64,000 nt of DNA from Hirsutella rhossiliensis (Eukaryota > Ascomycota > Sordariomycetes > Hypocreales > Ophiocordycipitaceae), in assembly GCF_020360975.1 (NCBI RefSeq), contig NW_025408677.1, positions 2,046,001 to 2,110,000 on the forward strand. Direction: 5' to 3'. The number at the start of each line of letters is the position of its first letter. Position 1 is the stretch's first letter. Made by a program: the position numbers and the translations under genes. Under the pieces are notes generated by a model, which saw only the letters and a program-made list of their open reading frames with translations, did not search any database and was not told the origin of the DNA. Shown piece after piece: positions 47,595-57,524 of the stretch.

Positions 47595-50500
47595 CTTATA
47601 TTTGGTAATCTAAAATGCGACGGTAAGTCGAAGAGGTATTGAAAGCCAGGCATGGATGGCTTTAAAACGTGATAGAAGACTGTTTTCGTCATTGACCAGG
47701 ATGGGGAGGAGTCCTTCGCTGCTTATACCAGTCTTGTGGAATGGCCCTATGTTACCAAGGTCTGCTTGCTCGCGAAGATGGGCACTTCAAGATTATAAGC
47801 ACGTTCCTTCAGACTAAGCTATATAAATTACGAATAAATTATAGCAATTATATTCCGTACGACTATATCACATATCGTTGAAAGTGAGGGTCGAGTCCGA
47901 GACAGAGCCGTGCAAGTTACAGAGCGCAGACAGGTCTGAACTTGCTCGCCCTCGCCCGTGCCATCCGACTCGCCAGGCAAGGGCTTCAGCAGGCCAGAAA
48001 GGCTCCATTGAGAATTTGGAAGGCTTTCAAATCAGAATGCCGTAAACCGTTATCATATCGACAGAGCAGCCTCTTGATTAATAAACGGAATCAGACTCGT
48101 GTAGCTTGGCTGTGGAAGGGCCGGCTCTCTAGAGACAAGCACCCTAAAAGTAAATGTCGGTAGAGGGATTGTCTTAAATACTAGACCGCACAGGCGTCCG
48201 GAATCAAACTGGCGGTAGCTTCGGGAGACGGCAGTCGATCTCTTCAGCCGTTAGGTTCCCCGGCTCGGCTTCGGCTGGCTGGAATGTATCAGATGGGTGA
48301 TACACGGTCGTGAACTCTCGTCACCCTATAAGCCCACATTACAAGAAGCAGGGGAGTCGGTACGGCTGAGCCGCGTTTCCGAGCGAGCAAGATTGCATTA
48401 CAAGAACGATCACTTGGCCTATGTCGCGGCAAGGTGTTGCAAAAAACGAAGGAGCGGCCTTGGGTGAAAGAGTCAAGATTCGGACGCTCATTCACGGTGC
48501 TGCCTACTGCCTGATAGGCAGTTACGATTATACGAGCTGCTGTCTGCAGGTAGCAGCGTCACTTGCTTTCTCAATTTATGTACTTCAAGAGGAATCATCC
48601 CACTCATTAGAAAGAGAACTACCAGGGATCTTCTGCCTGATCGTTGCTGAGCCATTCATACTGCCCGTGTCATCTATTGTGATAGGAATTGGAGGAACGG
48701 ATCCCCATCGCCCGAGCCCGAGGAGTCGACAAGCAACTTCATGTATCACAGCTCCTGAAACCTCACGCCTGATCACTGCCTCTGCTGCGCCACCATTACA
48801 CAGTATGTATTAGCCTATAGCAGTCCGATTCCCCTATTTGCACAGTTCCCCGTAGAAAGCTTTTTTTGTCTTATATTATCTTCTACTTATCCAGTAAGTT
48901 AGATAGAAAGATTTGATTTGAGGTAAAGTTTATAATTTTTAAGAATATATAAAGAATTTATTTATTTATTAAGATTACGCTAATAACCTAGCTAGAAGTA
49001 TCTAGTACTTTAATAGTAGGTAAGTATTAAGGAGAGTAGGCATAAAGTAGGCATAAGAGGCCAGAGTCATGCCTAGTAGACCTAATAGTTATATATAAGG
49101 GGTCTGCCTAACTAATATAAACTCCCCTAGCCTAAGGACATAATGCGGACCTAACTTAAGTATAGAGACATCTTAATGCCCTCTTTTAGCTAGATATTTA
49201 TGGCCACTATACCTATATAAGCCCCTCTCTTGTCCTAATATATAGACTAGATATGTATTACTAAAATTACCTTTCTGAGCCCCTATTCCTTCTACTGTGC
49301 TCTCAAGCCCCTGCTTAAGAGTAGACAAGAATAACTGGGGTACCTGGGGTAAAGCTCATCCTCTCTCGTGTTAAGTCTGCCTATTCATTGGGTCACTATT
49401 GCTGTACTTAGGAAATTGCGCTGATGAATCAGATGTAGTAGGTAGTATGTTAGGTCGCCTATACCTGCCACAGTATTAAAGAAAGTCTAGCCGTAGCAGT
49501 AGTTATGTTGTAGTCTTTGTAGCTGTGCGCTGTGTGGCTCTTTGTTGCAGGCGTGTGTTGCTTGTGTCGGTGTAAGTGTATGTATATGTCCCCCTTTCTA
49601 ATTAATCCTACCTAAAGACGCCCTGATCGTGGCCCTGTTGTCTGCCTCGTGGCACGTCTAATCTCAGCTAAACAACCGTGTTAGGGGCAGATTAGTAGCT
49701 AAGTCAGTAACGATTAGTAAATACCAACTACTATATGTTCTTTGCTCTTTGCCCCTGGACCTGGCGAAGACTTTCTAGTCAGGGGGATTTTCCGCACGAT
49801 TCATTAGTACTAAAGTTCTCTTATGTCTAGATGTCTCCTTATAGAGAGGAGTAAACTTCGGCGGCTTTCTCTTTTGCAGGCAGAACGGTGAGCATGAGCA
49901 CTGCGAGAAGTCATGGGCTCAATATGAACAGTCGTGTTGATGGCCTCATCTGTTCGCTCCATATTATGAGGTTGCGCACACGGAGACGACGGGGAGATTG
50001 TCCATCACTTGCCAACAGTAGGTAGATAGGAGAAGTGGAGGATGACGAGTCGAGTAATGAGGCGCACGACAGTGAACGAACGAGCAAGGACGAGTTCAAC
50101 CTATTCACGACAGTCGAGTTAGGGGCGCCCGATTAGATGGAAGATGTAACGGGCTAAAGCCCTGTTGCGCCAAACGACAGCGAGCAGTGACAGGGACCCG
50201 AACCTCTATATGTTTGGCTTCAACGACTGGCCAGCGCCTGAGCCAAAGTTGTTATGGCAGGCCGAGAGGAAACTCGCAGAGCGAATGAGCGACGTTGTAA
50301 CGACATATTAGCCTGAAGAGGCAATCCCGGTTGGGGTGCACAGCGTCATGCACGCGATGCCATCATTCGCAAACACGGGGTGATTTCTAGAGCTACAGAG
50401 TTGCCCGAGTAAAGATGGAATGCGGTAGGAAGCAGCCTCGGCAAAAGCGGAAAGCAGGATGGCGCCCACAGGAGGCACCGGATGTTGAAAACTTGGAGAA

Positions 50501-50683
50501 CCAAAGATGTGGCGGCCTGGGCGACAAGAGTGAAAAATCTTGGAGGAGCTGGCAGCGGCACAGTTATGGACTTGGAGTCGTCTAGGAAGGCTTGACGCCG
50601 TGGAGCCCCGAGTAAATGGCATGCCAACCGCCTACTGGCATCACAAACAAGCCAACTTCGCCCCAAACATCATTGTCCATGAC
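47595..50683. other. Long intergenic stretch with a repeat relic
   Basis: It holds the upstream region of the small peptide gene (AT-rich with TATATAA-like sequence near 47,819-47,830), an AT-rich repeat-like relic (48,840-49,350, listed separately), and otherwise no supported gene. A plus-strand frame at 48,421-48,813 has no recognisable feature. Confidence 0.4.
48840..49350. repeat. AT-rich, TpA-rich relic, probably old transposon
   Basis: Compared with its surroundings this stretch is AT-rich, TA-rich and low in CA/TG, with TAG/TAA-dense frames. It resembles a mild version of the 1-29,290 block. No termini or element type can be assigned. Confidence 0.35.
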
Positions 50684-50713
50684 CATCGCCATCGCCATCG
50701 CCATCGCCATCGC
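50684..50713 (+). repeat. (CATCGC)5 microsatellite
   Basis: Five tandem CATCGC units just upstream of the preferred start of the next gene. If an upstream ATG at 50,621 were used they would encode a His-Arg repeat. Confidence 0.8.
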
Positions 50714-50731
50714 CCGCTCCGCCACGCCTCC

Positions 50732-52063
50732 ATGTCCGCCATGGCTGTGCACACAAGCAACGACAATCTCCAGACCAAGCCCATGCCCGAGGCAAGGCGC
50801 AAGCTGCCGCGCTGGTTCAAACGCCGCCTCGAGCTGCGCGTGCCCATGATCCAGCTGCGATGCGCCCTTGCCCACATCAGCCGCATCCGCGCCGACTCCG
50901 AGGGCATCGACATTGATGACTTCAACCGCCAGGTCGCCAAAGACATGGCCCACAACTACGTCGAGACACAAGGCTTACCTGTGGCTTCCGTTTTCAAGCC
51001 GACGCTGCGCATCGAGCTCGTCCCGCCGAGTGCCCAGACTCCCTGCCCGAAGAACCTCGAGGCGACGCTCGCGCACCTCGCTGAGGAACAGTTCATGCCG
51101 TATGCTCCGAAGCGGGGGATGGAATACACCGGCGATGGCTTATGCGCCTACTTCGCCAGCGTGTGTCATGCACTACAGGACGGGGACGCATCTGGGCTGA
51201 TGCGGACGCAAACGTCTATATTGTCCGTCGAATTCCCACGTCATCCACCCTTCTCTTCGTTCACTAATCCATACGCACAAGTAGCTTTTCCGATGCAGAG
51301 AGCGAAAGACTATTGAAGTCTGACCGCCAACGCAGAACCTGGCATGCCCAGGATCTTCTTCTCCATGGCGACGCCCCCTTCGGCTGCCTCCTCGTCAACC
51401 ATGAACCCTTACCCGCGACACCCAACATGCTCCTCCACTGTGAGCTGTATTCCGCCCTATCGCTCCTCCGCCGTCGCGTCGACAACCTTGAGGACGAGGG
51501 TCGCCCGGAAGAGACGCCGCATGAGCTTGCACCCCCGGTATGTTCCCAACAGGTGGCAATATTTGTTCCAACTATCCAAAGCGCTGACCCGCATCTTCTC
51601 CAAACAGGCCGTTATAGTCACTATCGCCCAGGAGAAGCTGGCCACTCCCGCAGAGGACAATGAGATTGATCTCACCGCCCCCGAGCACGAGTTTATTCCT
51701 CCCAGGCTATGTGTGCGTACCATCCGCGCGTCGTTCGAAGACGTCCCGCTTCCCAGGGACAGCGACACCGAGTTCGTCCTAAAGATCGAGGTCGGCAAGA
51801 TACTCGACATGACGGACGTGCACCGTGTACATGAATGGACGGTCGAGGACCGCGCACGCTGGGTCGATAAAGTCGGCGTACTAATGCGCCACGTGTTGGA
51901 CCCGCGTCTTGGTAAGGCGGCGGCGACGGAGCAAGAGATGCTGGAGCAGGAGAAGACGTCAGAGAGCCTGTCAGAGAGCTCGGAGACGCCAACCCATGTC
52001 GCGTCCGAGGAGGCTGAGTCGAGTATCCCCGAAGTGAGCTTGTCTCTTTACCGGGAGATATGA
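50732..52063 (+). CDS. Uncharacterised protein gene, possibly damaged
   Basis: A frame from ATG 50,732 (alternative 50,621, with a His-Arg repeat) is well-behaved coding sequence to about 51,193, with K-L-P-R-W-F-K-R-R and I-D-I-D-D-F-N-R-Q blocks. From about 51,194 the coding texture moves to another frame (A-N-V-Y-I-V-R-R-I-P), meets a TAA near 51,264, and continues clean to 51,537. A good 70-bp intron (51,538-51,607) then leads to the last exon, 51,608-52,063, ending in a Ser/Glu-rich tail. Either a one-base indel at a GGG run plus a nonsense codon has broken the gene, or an intron was missed. I recognise no domain. Confidence 0.45.
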
Positions 52064-52449
52064 GAGATGTGGCTGGGTTGCTTTATGTCTAGTTGTCTAC
52101 TACCGCTTGCATCAGGGCAATGGGTCCTGTTGTGTATTGAACACGAAAGGCTGTTCTTGTTCGGCGGCAATGGCATTTCAATGTACATTTTGATACGAGG
52201 CTTTGTGCGTGTTGAGGTGAGTACTACTTACTGTTGAAACTGTGAGCTCGATTCCACGCAATATTTATAACCGCTCTGGTAGCGTTCCGTGTGAATCCCC
52301 CAGAGAAACGTGTCGATAGGATACAAAACATTACAACAAACACACCGTCCGAAGTTGGCTGCACTTGAACGAGCCCTTCCCATGCCATCCTGGACTCCGC
52401 CTCGGATGAGCTTCTGACTGGTCTGTGCCAAACACGCTTGACTAGCCTT
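52064..52449. other. Short intergenic spacer
   Basis: 3' flank of the uncharacterised gene. A minus-strand frame at 52,228-52,476 has a cysteine cluster but no ATG start, and is not called. Confidence 0.35.
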
Positions 52450-53088
52450 GTCCTTGACAATATGGGCTGATGTCACCGCTGTTCGCGTATATCAATTCAC
52501 ATCATCGGATGCTCAATCTCAGATTTCTTCAGCATATGTTCATGGCACAAGAGCGAGAGAAGCAAATGAAGCCCTTCGGCACGGCCATAGAGTTAAGTCC
52601 GGATGCGAAATATATGGTTATTTGCCTTGCTTCCACACGAGGCCAGCTGCGAGGGCAAAGCCTAAGGAGCATATATAATGCCCGAAGCAAAGCGCACTCT
52701 TATTCATCAACATTAGGCCTTTGCATATGTGGTCCTCCGATCTTAACAGAGGGAGTCGTCAGCACGCTAGATCGGATGCAAGCCAATGGTGGCCTACCGT
52801 CCTAACGATTGCTGGCCACAGAGAGAATTCTAGTGTCGGCATCAAGCCAACCACTAGATTTACATCGCGGTATCTAGTCGTCCCCGCAGGCGAGCATCAA
52901 ATTTTAGCTGATTCGGTGGCTTTGACGTCCTCGAGACATTCGGAGGTGCCGTGTTCATCACAGCCAACACGGGTGCGACAGTTATTGACAAACGCCAACT
53001 CGACAACCTACAGTCGATGGACGAATGCCAGGTACCATTCAATCACCCGAAGAGAAGTCGTTTCCAATTTCTCGCGATGCCGGAGTAA
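52450..53088 (+). pseudogene. Decayed plus-strand gene relic, unknown
   Basis: Coding-like stretches follow one another in three frames. The first contains A-I-E-L-S-P-D-A-K-Y-M (about 52,590). The second contains Y-L-V-V-P-A-G-E-H-Q (about 52,870). The third contains F-D-V-L-E-T-F-G-G-A-V-F-I-T (about 52,920) and ends at TAA 53,086-53,088. Frame changes near 52,795 and 52,910 break it. No family was recognised. Confidence 0.35.
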
Positions 53089-53427
53089 GCTGGAGAAGAA
53101 CCCACACAATATTCACAGCATCCATGACTTAGATCTCAGTCCACGATGTCATCAAGGGATGTGCTCCGCCGCATATAAATCTATCTGGCTTCAATTGTAG
53201 GTGAATCATGCATCGTTCTCCAGCAGCGCTTATCACCGCCAAAATATATCATACAATGTTCCGCCCTGTATATTCATGTTAATTCAGAGGGACCTCGCGA
53301 GGCATGCAACAGTGAGATCTCATGTATGCACGACGTGGACGTAAATTGCCCGGCTCTGTTCACGCGCCTCCATCGCGGCTCGACTCGTCTTCGTTCCTTG
53401 ATTCGCTATCCGTGTCGCTCATATTTA
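53089..53427. other. Intergenic spacer
   Basis: 3' flank of the first KP4-like gene; no supported gene. Confidence 0.45.
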
Positions 53428-53900
53428 TCAACAATGGCAGTCCCCTTGGCAGCATGAGTTTTTGACGAAGTTGACCGTGAGCTGGCCCTTGGAGACGTCG
53501 TTGCCGGGTTGAGTCGGTACGCTGCCGCACTGATTGCAGCCGTGGTCGAGCAGCTTCTGGAGCTGGTCATAGGCATCCTTGGCCGTCCCGGAAGCTCCGT
53601 CTTGATAAAAGACACAGGTGCTTCCCTGTGGGCCTTTCGAGCAAGCCATTTGCTCTGGGGAGCTGTCAGCAGTCATCCAGTCAAGGGCGAGGCTACGTCC
53701 AGCATGGCGGAGCGGCCATGCCAATACCTACCACCACCATTGAAGCGTTTATCACGGCCGCCGTCGGCGATGAGGACGCCGACTTGGTCCTTGATGGTCT
53801 TCATGGAGCCGTCGTTGACGCTGCAAAAGCCACTGCCGCGGCAGTTGATGCCCAGAGCAGCAGCGCTCGAGACGAAGAGCATAATCAAAGGAGTCTGCAT
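53428..53900 (-). CDS. KP4 killer-toxin-like secreted protein, copy 1
   Basis: Two exons (53,900-53,732 and 53,654-53,428; 77-bp intron, phase 1) encode 131 aa. A short signal peptide (about 16 residues) is followed at once by the family-typical start L-G-I-N-C-R-G-S. The mature part has ten cysteines, as in the studied KP4 fold with five disulfides. The near-C-terminal block P-T-Q-P-G-N-D-V is shared with the two neighbours. KP4 was first described as a killer toxin encoded by a dsRNA virus of Ustilago maydis and acts on calcium channels; homologues are chromosomal in many ascomycetes. Here it is a nuclear gene with an intron. Role in antagonism or development is inferred, not shown. Confidence 0.85.
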
Positions 53901-55257
53901 TTTGGTGCGTCGTGTTCTGTGAAACACTTGGTTGGGTGAAGGTTTCTGAGACTGCAAACTGTTCACTCAACGAAGAAACAAGAAAGCAATAATGCCAGAC
54001 GGAGGCCTAGTAGCGAATTGTTAGAGGATTATATTTACTCTAGATCTCAACGTCTTCACCAGCTGATCTTATCCCAGCATTGAAAACAAGAACCAGGGAA
54101 AAAATGCATATACACGAACCGGGAAACATTGGACTCTAGTCGGCAGAGCTGGAGAGACAGCAAGGCTTAAGGCGACGATCCAGCCAGATTGGGCGGTGAT
54201 TCAGGTGTGAGAGTCCCTCGCAAACCGCGAACAACAGCCCAATTGCATTACACACATGGCTATTCACGAGGTTTTGTCTCGCTTCTTCCCTCCTCTGTCT
54301 CTCGTCAATGGGCCTTGCGTCATAACATGCCGTATCGCCAAGTCTGAGGTTTAACAGTCTCACGTCCCAGCCTCAGTTCTTTCCTCGGCCCTAGCTGAGA
54401 TTGACCTGTCCCGCGTCCAGGTGAGACATCGCGCGTATGAGCACGGGACAGGCCAGGCGTGAATTGACATGCCCATTTCCATGTTTCTTTCCCAAATGAG
54501 AGTGGCTTGGCATGTCCATCCATCCCGACGCTCAAAGGATGATGGAAATTGGTGACGAAAGTTGCCGATCAAGCAGCGAAACTACAAGTCAGATGCGCAG
54601 GACGCGATGGGAGACGCAACGTTGGCGCAACAGCAGAGCCTATGACACGAGTATGTGATGATCCTGTGATTACTCAATGATCGATTTTCAATGTGCCGAA
54701 CTGGGAAGCTGTTCGCGGCCCAGCCCGGGTCAATATCACAAGACCGGAGGACCGGACCTCTCTCTTCAAATGATGTCAACCTTGTGAATGGATCCAAGGT
54801 TGGTCCTTGACGGCGATCTATCCATGAAACCTGTTGGAGCTGTTTGATCCTTGAAAAAGTCTTGGTGGAGTATCTCAAGCTGGTTCAGAACGGCAACTAG
54901 CAACGCTTGAGGGCATTGTTCCAAAGACCTAGCCAGTCTTTCTGGCAACTGTATGAGGCTTTGTCCGTACGGGTCATCGTAGATCTAATGAATTGCTTGA
55001 GTGGAAACTAATACTGTCGACGCACGTGAACGCATAAATCGTCAAATGGTCAAAGGGGTTTCAAGTCATGATTCGTTATTCCTGACAAACAAGCAGTTAT
55101 GTATCCAGTCTTCTACTTGCTTACACTAAACTTGAACACGCCAAGTCTCAGTTCTCCCCTTTCACTCTCTCCGTTCTTCTCCTTCACATCATAATCCGGG
55201 CTGTCCATCGACGCAACCGCATCAAAGCGTGGATAGACCGACAGGAAGCTGTCCCAT
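53901..55257. other. Intergenic, no gene supported
   Basis: 1.36 kb between KP4-like copies 1 and 2. It contains the promoter of copy 1 and only short overlapping frames. Confidence 0.45.
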
Positions 55258-55641
55258 CTAGCACGCGCCCTGACACTTGGGATCCCCAACAATATTGACC
55301 GTCAGCTGTCCCTTCTTGACGTCGTTCCCAGGCTGTGTCGGCACCGAGCCGCACTTCTTGCAGCCGTGGTCGAGGAGCGCCTGCAGGTAGCTCGACGTCG
55401 CGTCCGCCGTGTTGGACGCGCCGCTCTCGTACGTGACGCACAGGGAACCGGTGCAGGCGATTTGCTCGCCTGTCTTGTAGTTGCGGTTGCGCGGCTGGAT
55501 GTTGTCGACGATTTCCTTGAGGTTGAGGAGGTTGCCGGCCGCGCCGTCCGAGGGACAGAGGCCGGAGCCGCGGCAGTTGATGCCCAGCGCCGACGCCGAG
55601 GCTGCGAGCACGGCGAGGTGAGTTGCAATGGTGAGCTTCAT
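55258..55641 (-). CDS. KP4 killer-toxin-like secreted protein, copy 2 (intronless)
   Basis: Single-exon gene of 127 aa from ATG 55,641 to TAG 55,258-55,260. The signal peptide (about 18 residues) is followed by the same L-G-I-N-C-R-G-S start. The sequence runs straight through the point where both paralogues have a phase-1 intron (K-T-G-E-Q-I-A-C). The C-terminus is shorter and has eight cysteines; the C-C and C-x-C groups that end the other two copies are replaced by a single K-C and A-C. The frame is otherwise intact. It is probably a diverged paralogue with a changed disulfide pattern; activity cannot be judged. Confidence 0.85.
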   Translation of the reverse strand: MKLTIATHLAVLAASASALGINCRGSGLCPSDGAAGNLLNLKEIVDNIQPRNRNYKTGEQIACTGSLCVTYESGASNTADATSSYLQALLDHGCKKCGSVPTQPGNDVKKGQLTVNIVGDPKCQGAC

Positions 55642-56687
55642 CTTGTATCGGGTCTTTGGTATTGCAAGTATGTCGGAGTTGACGTTTTGATCAGCTGGAG
55701 GACAGGACGATGATGAAATATTAATGCACACATGTGCCTTCCCCCCCCAGGAAATCAGGGAGCCGGGCGCATTCAGGACCAGACATTAAATGCGTGGCCC
55801 AGCTTGTTGGCGATGACGATGCTGGCCAGCCACATAGTTCTGTTCGAGTGTCTGGTGCATTGACATTCCACGGCTTGTCTGCGACTCTTGGGCGGACCAC
55901 ACAGCTTGTGAGACAATGTCTCGAAAGCACAATTCGATGATGAAAGCCCAGCCAAGGCCCCGTTTCCCAGCTTTCCGCCTCTTTCATTCCGAGACCATGC
56001 CTCCAAGCGTGTACGCGCAGTTGGGGTTGAGAAGCAAGTCTTTACGTCCTGGAGCTCAACCCTGCCTCCGCTATTGGCACAAGGGACTGGATTCGTTGAG
56101 TGGCTTTCTTTCCTCTTGTCAACCAATAGCTCCGGCAGTGACACGTCTCTCTCTTTCCGCTTAGACATTTGACTTGTATACGCGTTGGGACGAGTACGAG
56201 GGCGCAGCAAAGGGGGAAATGTCCCTGGGGCGGACCTGCTGATCCGAGCCCATGTCGCTTGTGACGTGAGGTTCAGTCATGAGGGCGGATCTGCCACCAA
56301 ACGACGTCGACTTGAGCCATGGTGACGTCGATTGGCATGTGGCTTCTATGTTGCTCGAGCGAGTGTAATGGCTGGGGACGGACAGAGTACAGGTGCCAGA
56401 CACATGCGGCCAGAGCAGCCTGTTTTTGGCCTTGAACTGAGAAACATGAAACAATTGACCTGGTGAAATCTGCTTTGAGTCAAAGAGGCTGTGAACTCAA
56501 GCTGTCTGCTCATAAATACCTCGGGGGGCCCCATCCGCGACGCCGTCCGAGATGAACATATTGATCATTGCACCCAGAGTCTGCTGTCTCCATCACCATT
56601 AGTCGCCTTGACTCCTCACGGCCCTCCTCCGAGAACGAATTCACATCACCGCATCCCGCCTAGTGCCCGGCATCGCCACGAGCCGCA
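55642..56687. promoter_or_regulatory. Divergent intergenic region between KP4-like copies 2 and 3
   Basis: 1,046 bp between the start codons of two divergently transcribed paralogues, so both promoters must lie here. Frames inside (for example 55,773-56,210 on the minus strand) have no motif or signal. No specific binding site is claimed. Confidence 0.4.
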
Positions 56688-57192
56688 ATGGTCTCCCTTG
56701 CCGCCCTCGCGACCCTGATTGCCAGCGCCGCCGCCCTCGGCATAAACTGCCGCGGCTCTGACGCCTGTCCCCTGAACGACGCCAAACTCAGCGAAATCCT
56801 CGTCCAGGTCAAGCAGCTCCAGGCCCAAGGCAAAGGAACTCATCACTACAAGCCCGGCGGTATGGGTGCCCTCTCCCTGTGTGATCTCGCTCCGCCTGCG
56901 TGCTTGAAGGCATGAGTGAGCTGGTCGTACCTTGGCTGACCAACGCGTTCTCTCTCCAGTCCAGCTCGCCTGCGCCCAGGGCAAGCATGCCTCCATGTGT
57001 GCCTCCTACCAGAGAGGCGCCGGCGGCTCGGCCGACCGCGCCGTCGAACTCATCCAGGGTCTGATAGACCACAAGTGCCAGCAGTGCGGCAGCATTCCCA
57101 CGCAGCCCGGCAACGACGTTTCCAAGGGCGAGCTGACTGTCAACATTGTCAGCGCCCCTTGTTGCAAAGGAAACTGCCATTGCCCCGTTTGA
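56688..57192 (+). CDS. KP4 killer-toxin-like secreted protein, copy 3
   Basis: Two exons (56,688-56,859 and 56,960-57,192; 100-bp phase-1 intron at the same place as in copy 1) encode 134 aa. The signal peptide (about 17 residues) precedes L-G-I-N-C-R-G-S. Ten cysteines are present, including the terminal C-C and C-x-C groups. G-S-I-P-T-Q-P-G-N-D-V matches the other copies. It lies divergent from copy 2 and convergent with the MFS transporter gene. Confidence 0.86.
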
Positions 57193-57524
57193 ACCATGAA
57201 TGCACCAGGCGAGGGTTATAAGACATGCAGCGTTTTCTTTCCTGACTTGAGCGTTCACTGCTTGTACATCGGTTGATGTATGTGGTATCATGAAGACACG
57301 TTTGAACGAAATAAGAGGCAATCTCAATGAGAGCTGAAGCTGATTGGGCCTCTATCACAATGTATGATGTATGAGGTTTTTAGTTTTTGATGCGAAAAAT
57401 TACGAATATCTCTTCATTTCTACTCGGTTCATGTTGTCCATGCTTGCTCACTCACCAGGCGCTCCTTGTGCAGTCGCATAGCCATGGGAGTTGGATCTCC
57501 TCCAAGACTCAATGACACTCGTTT
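57193..57524. other. Convergent spacer
   Basis: 3' region shared by KP4-like copy 3 (+) and the MFS gene (-); no gene. Confidence 0.5.
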
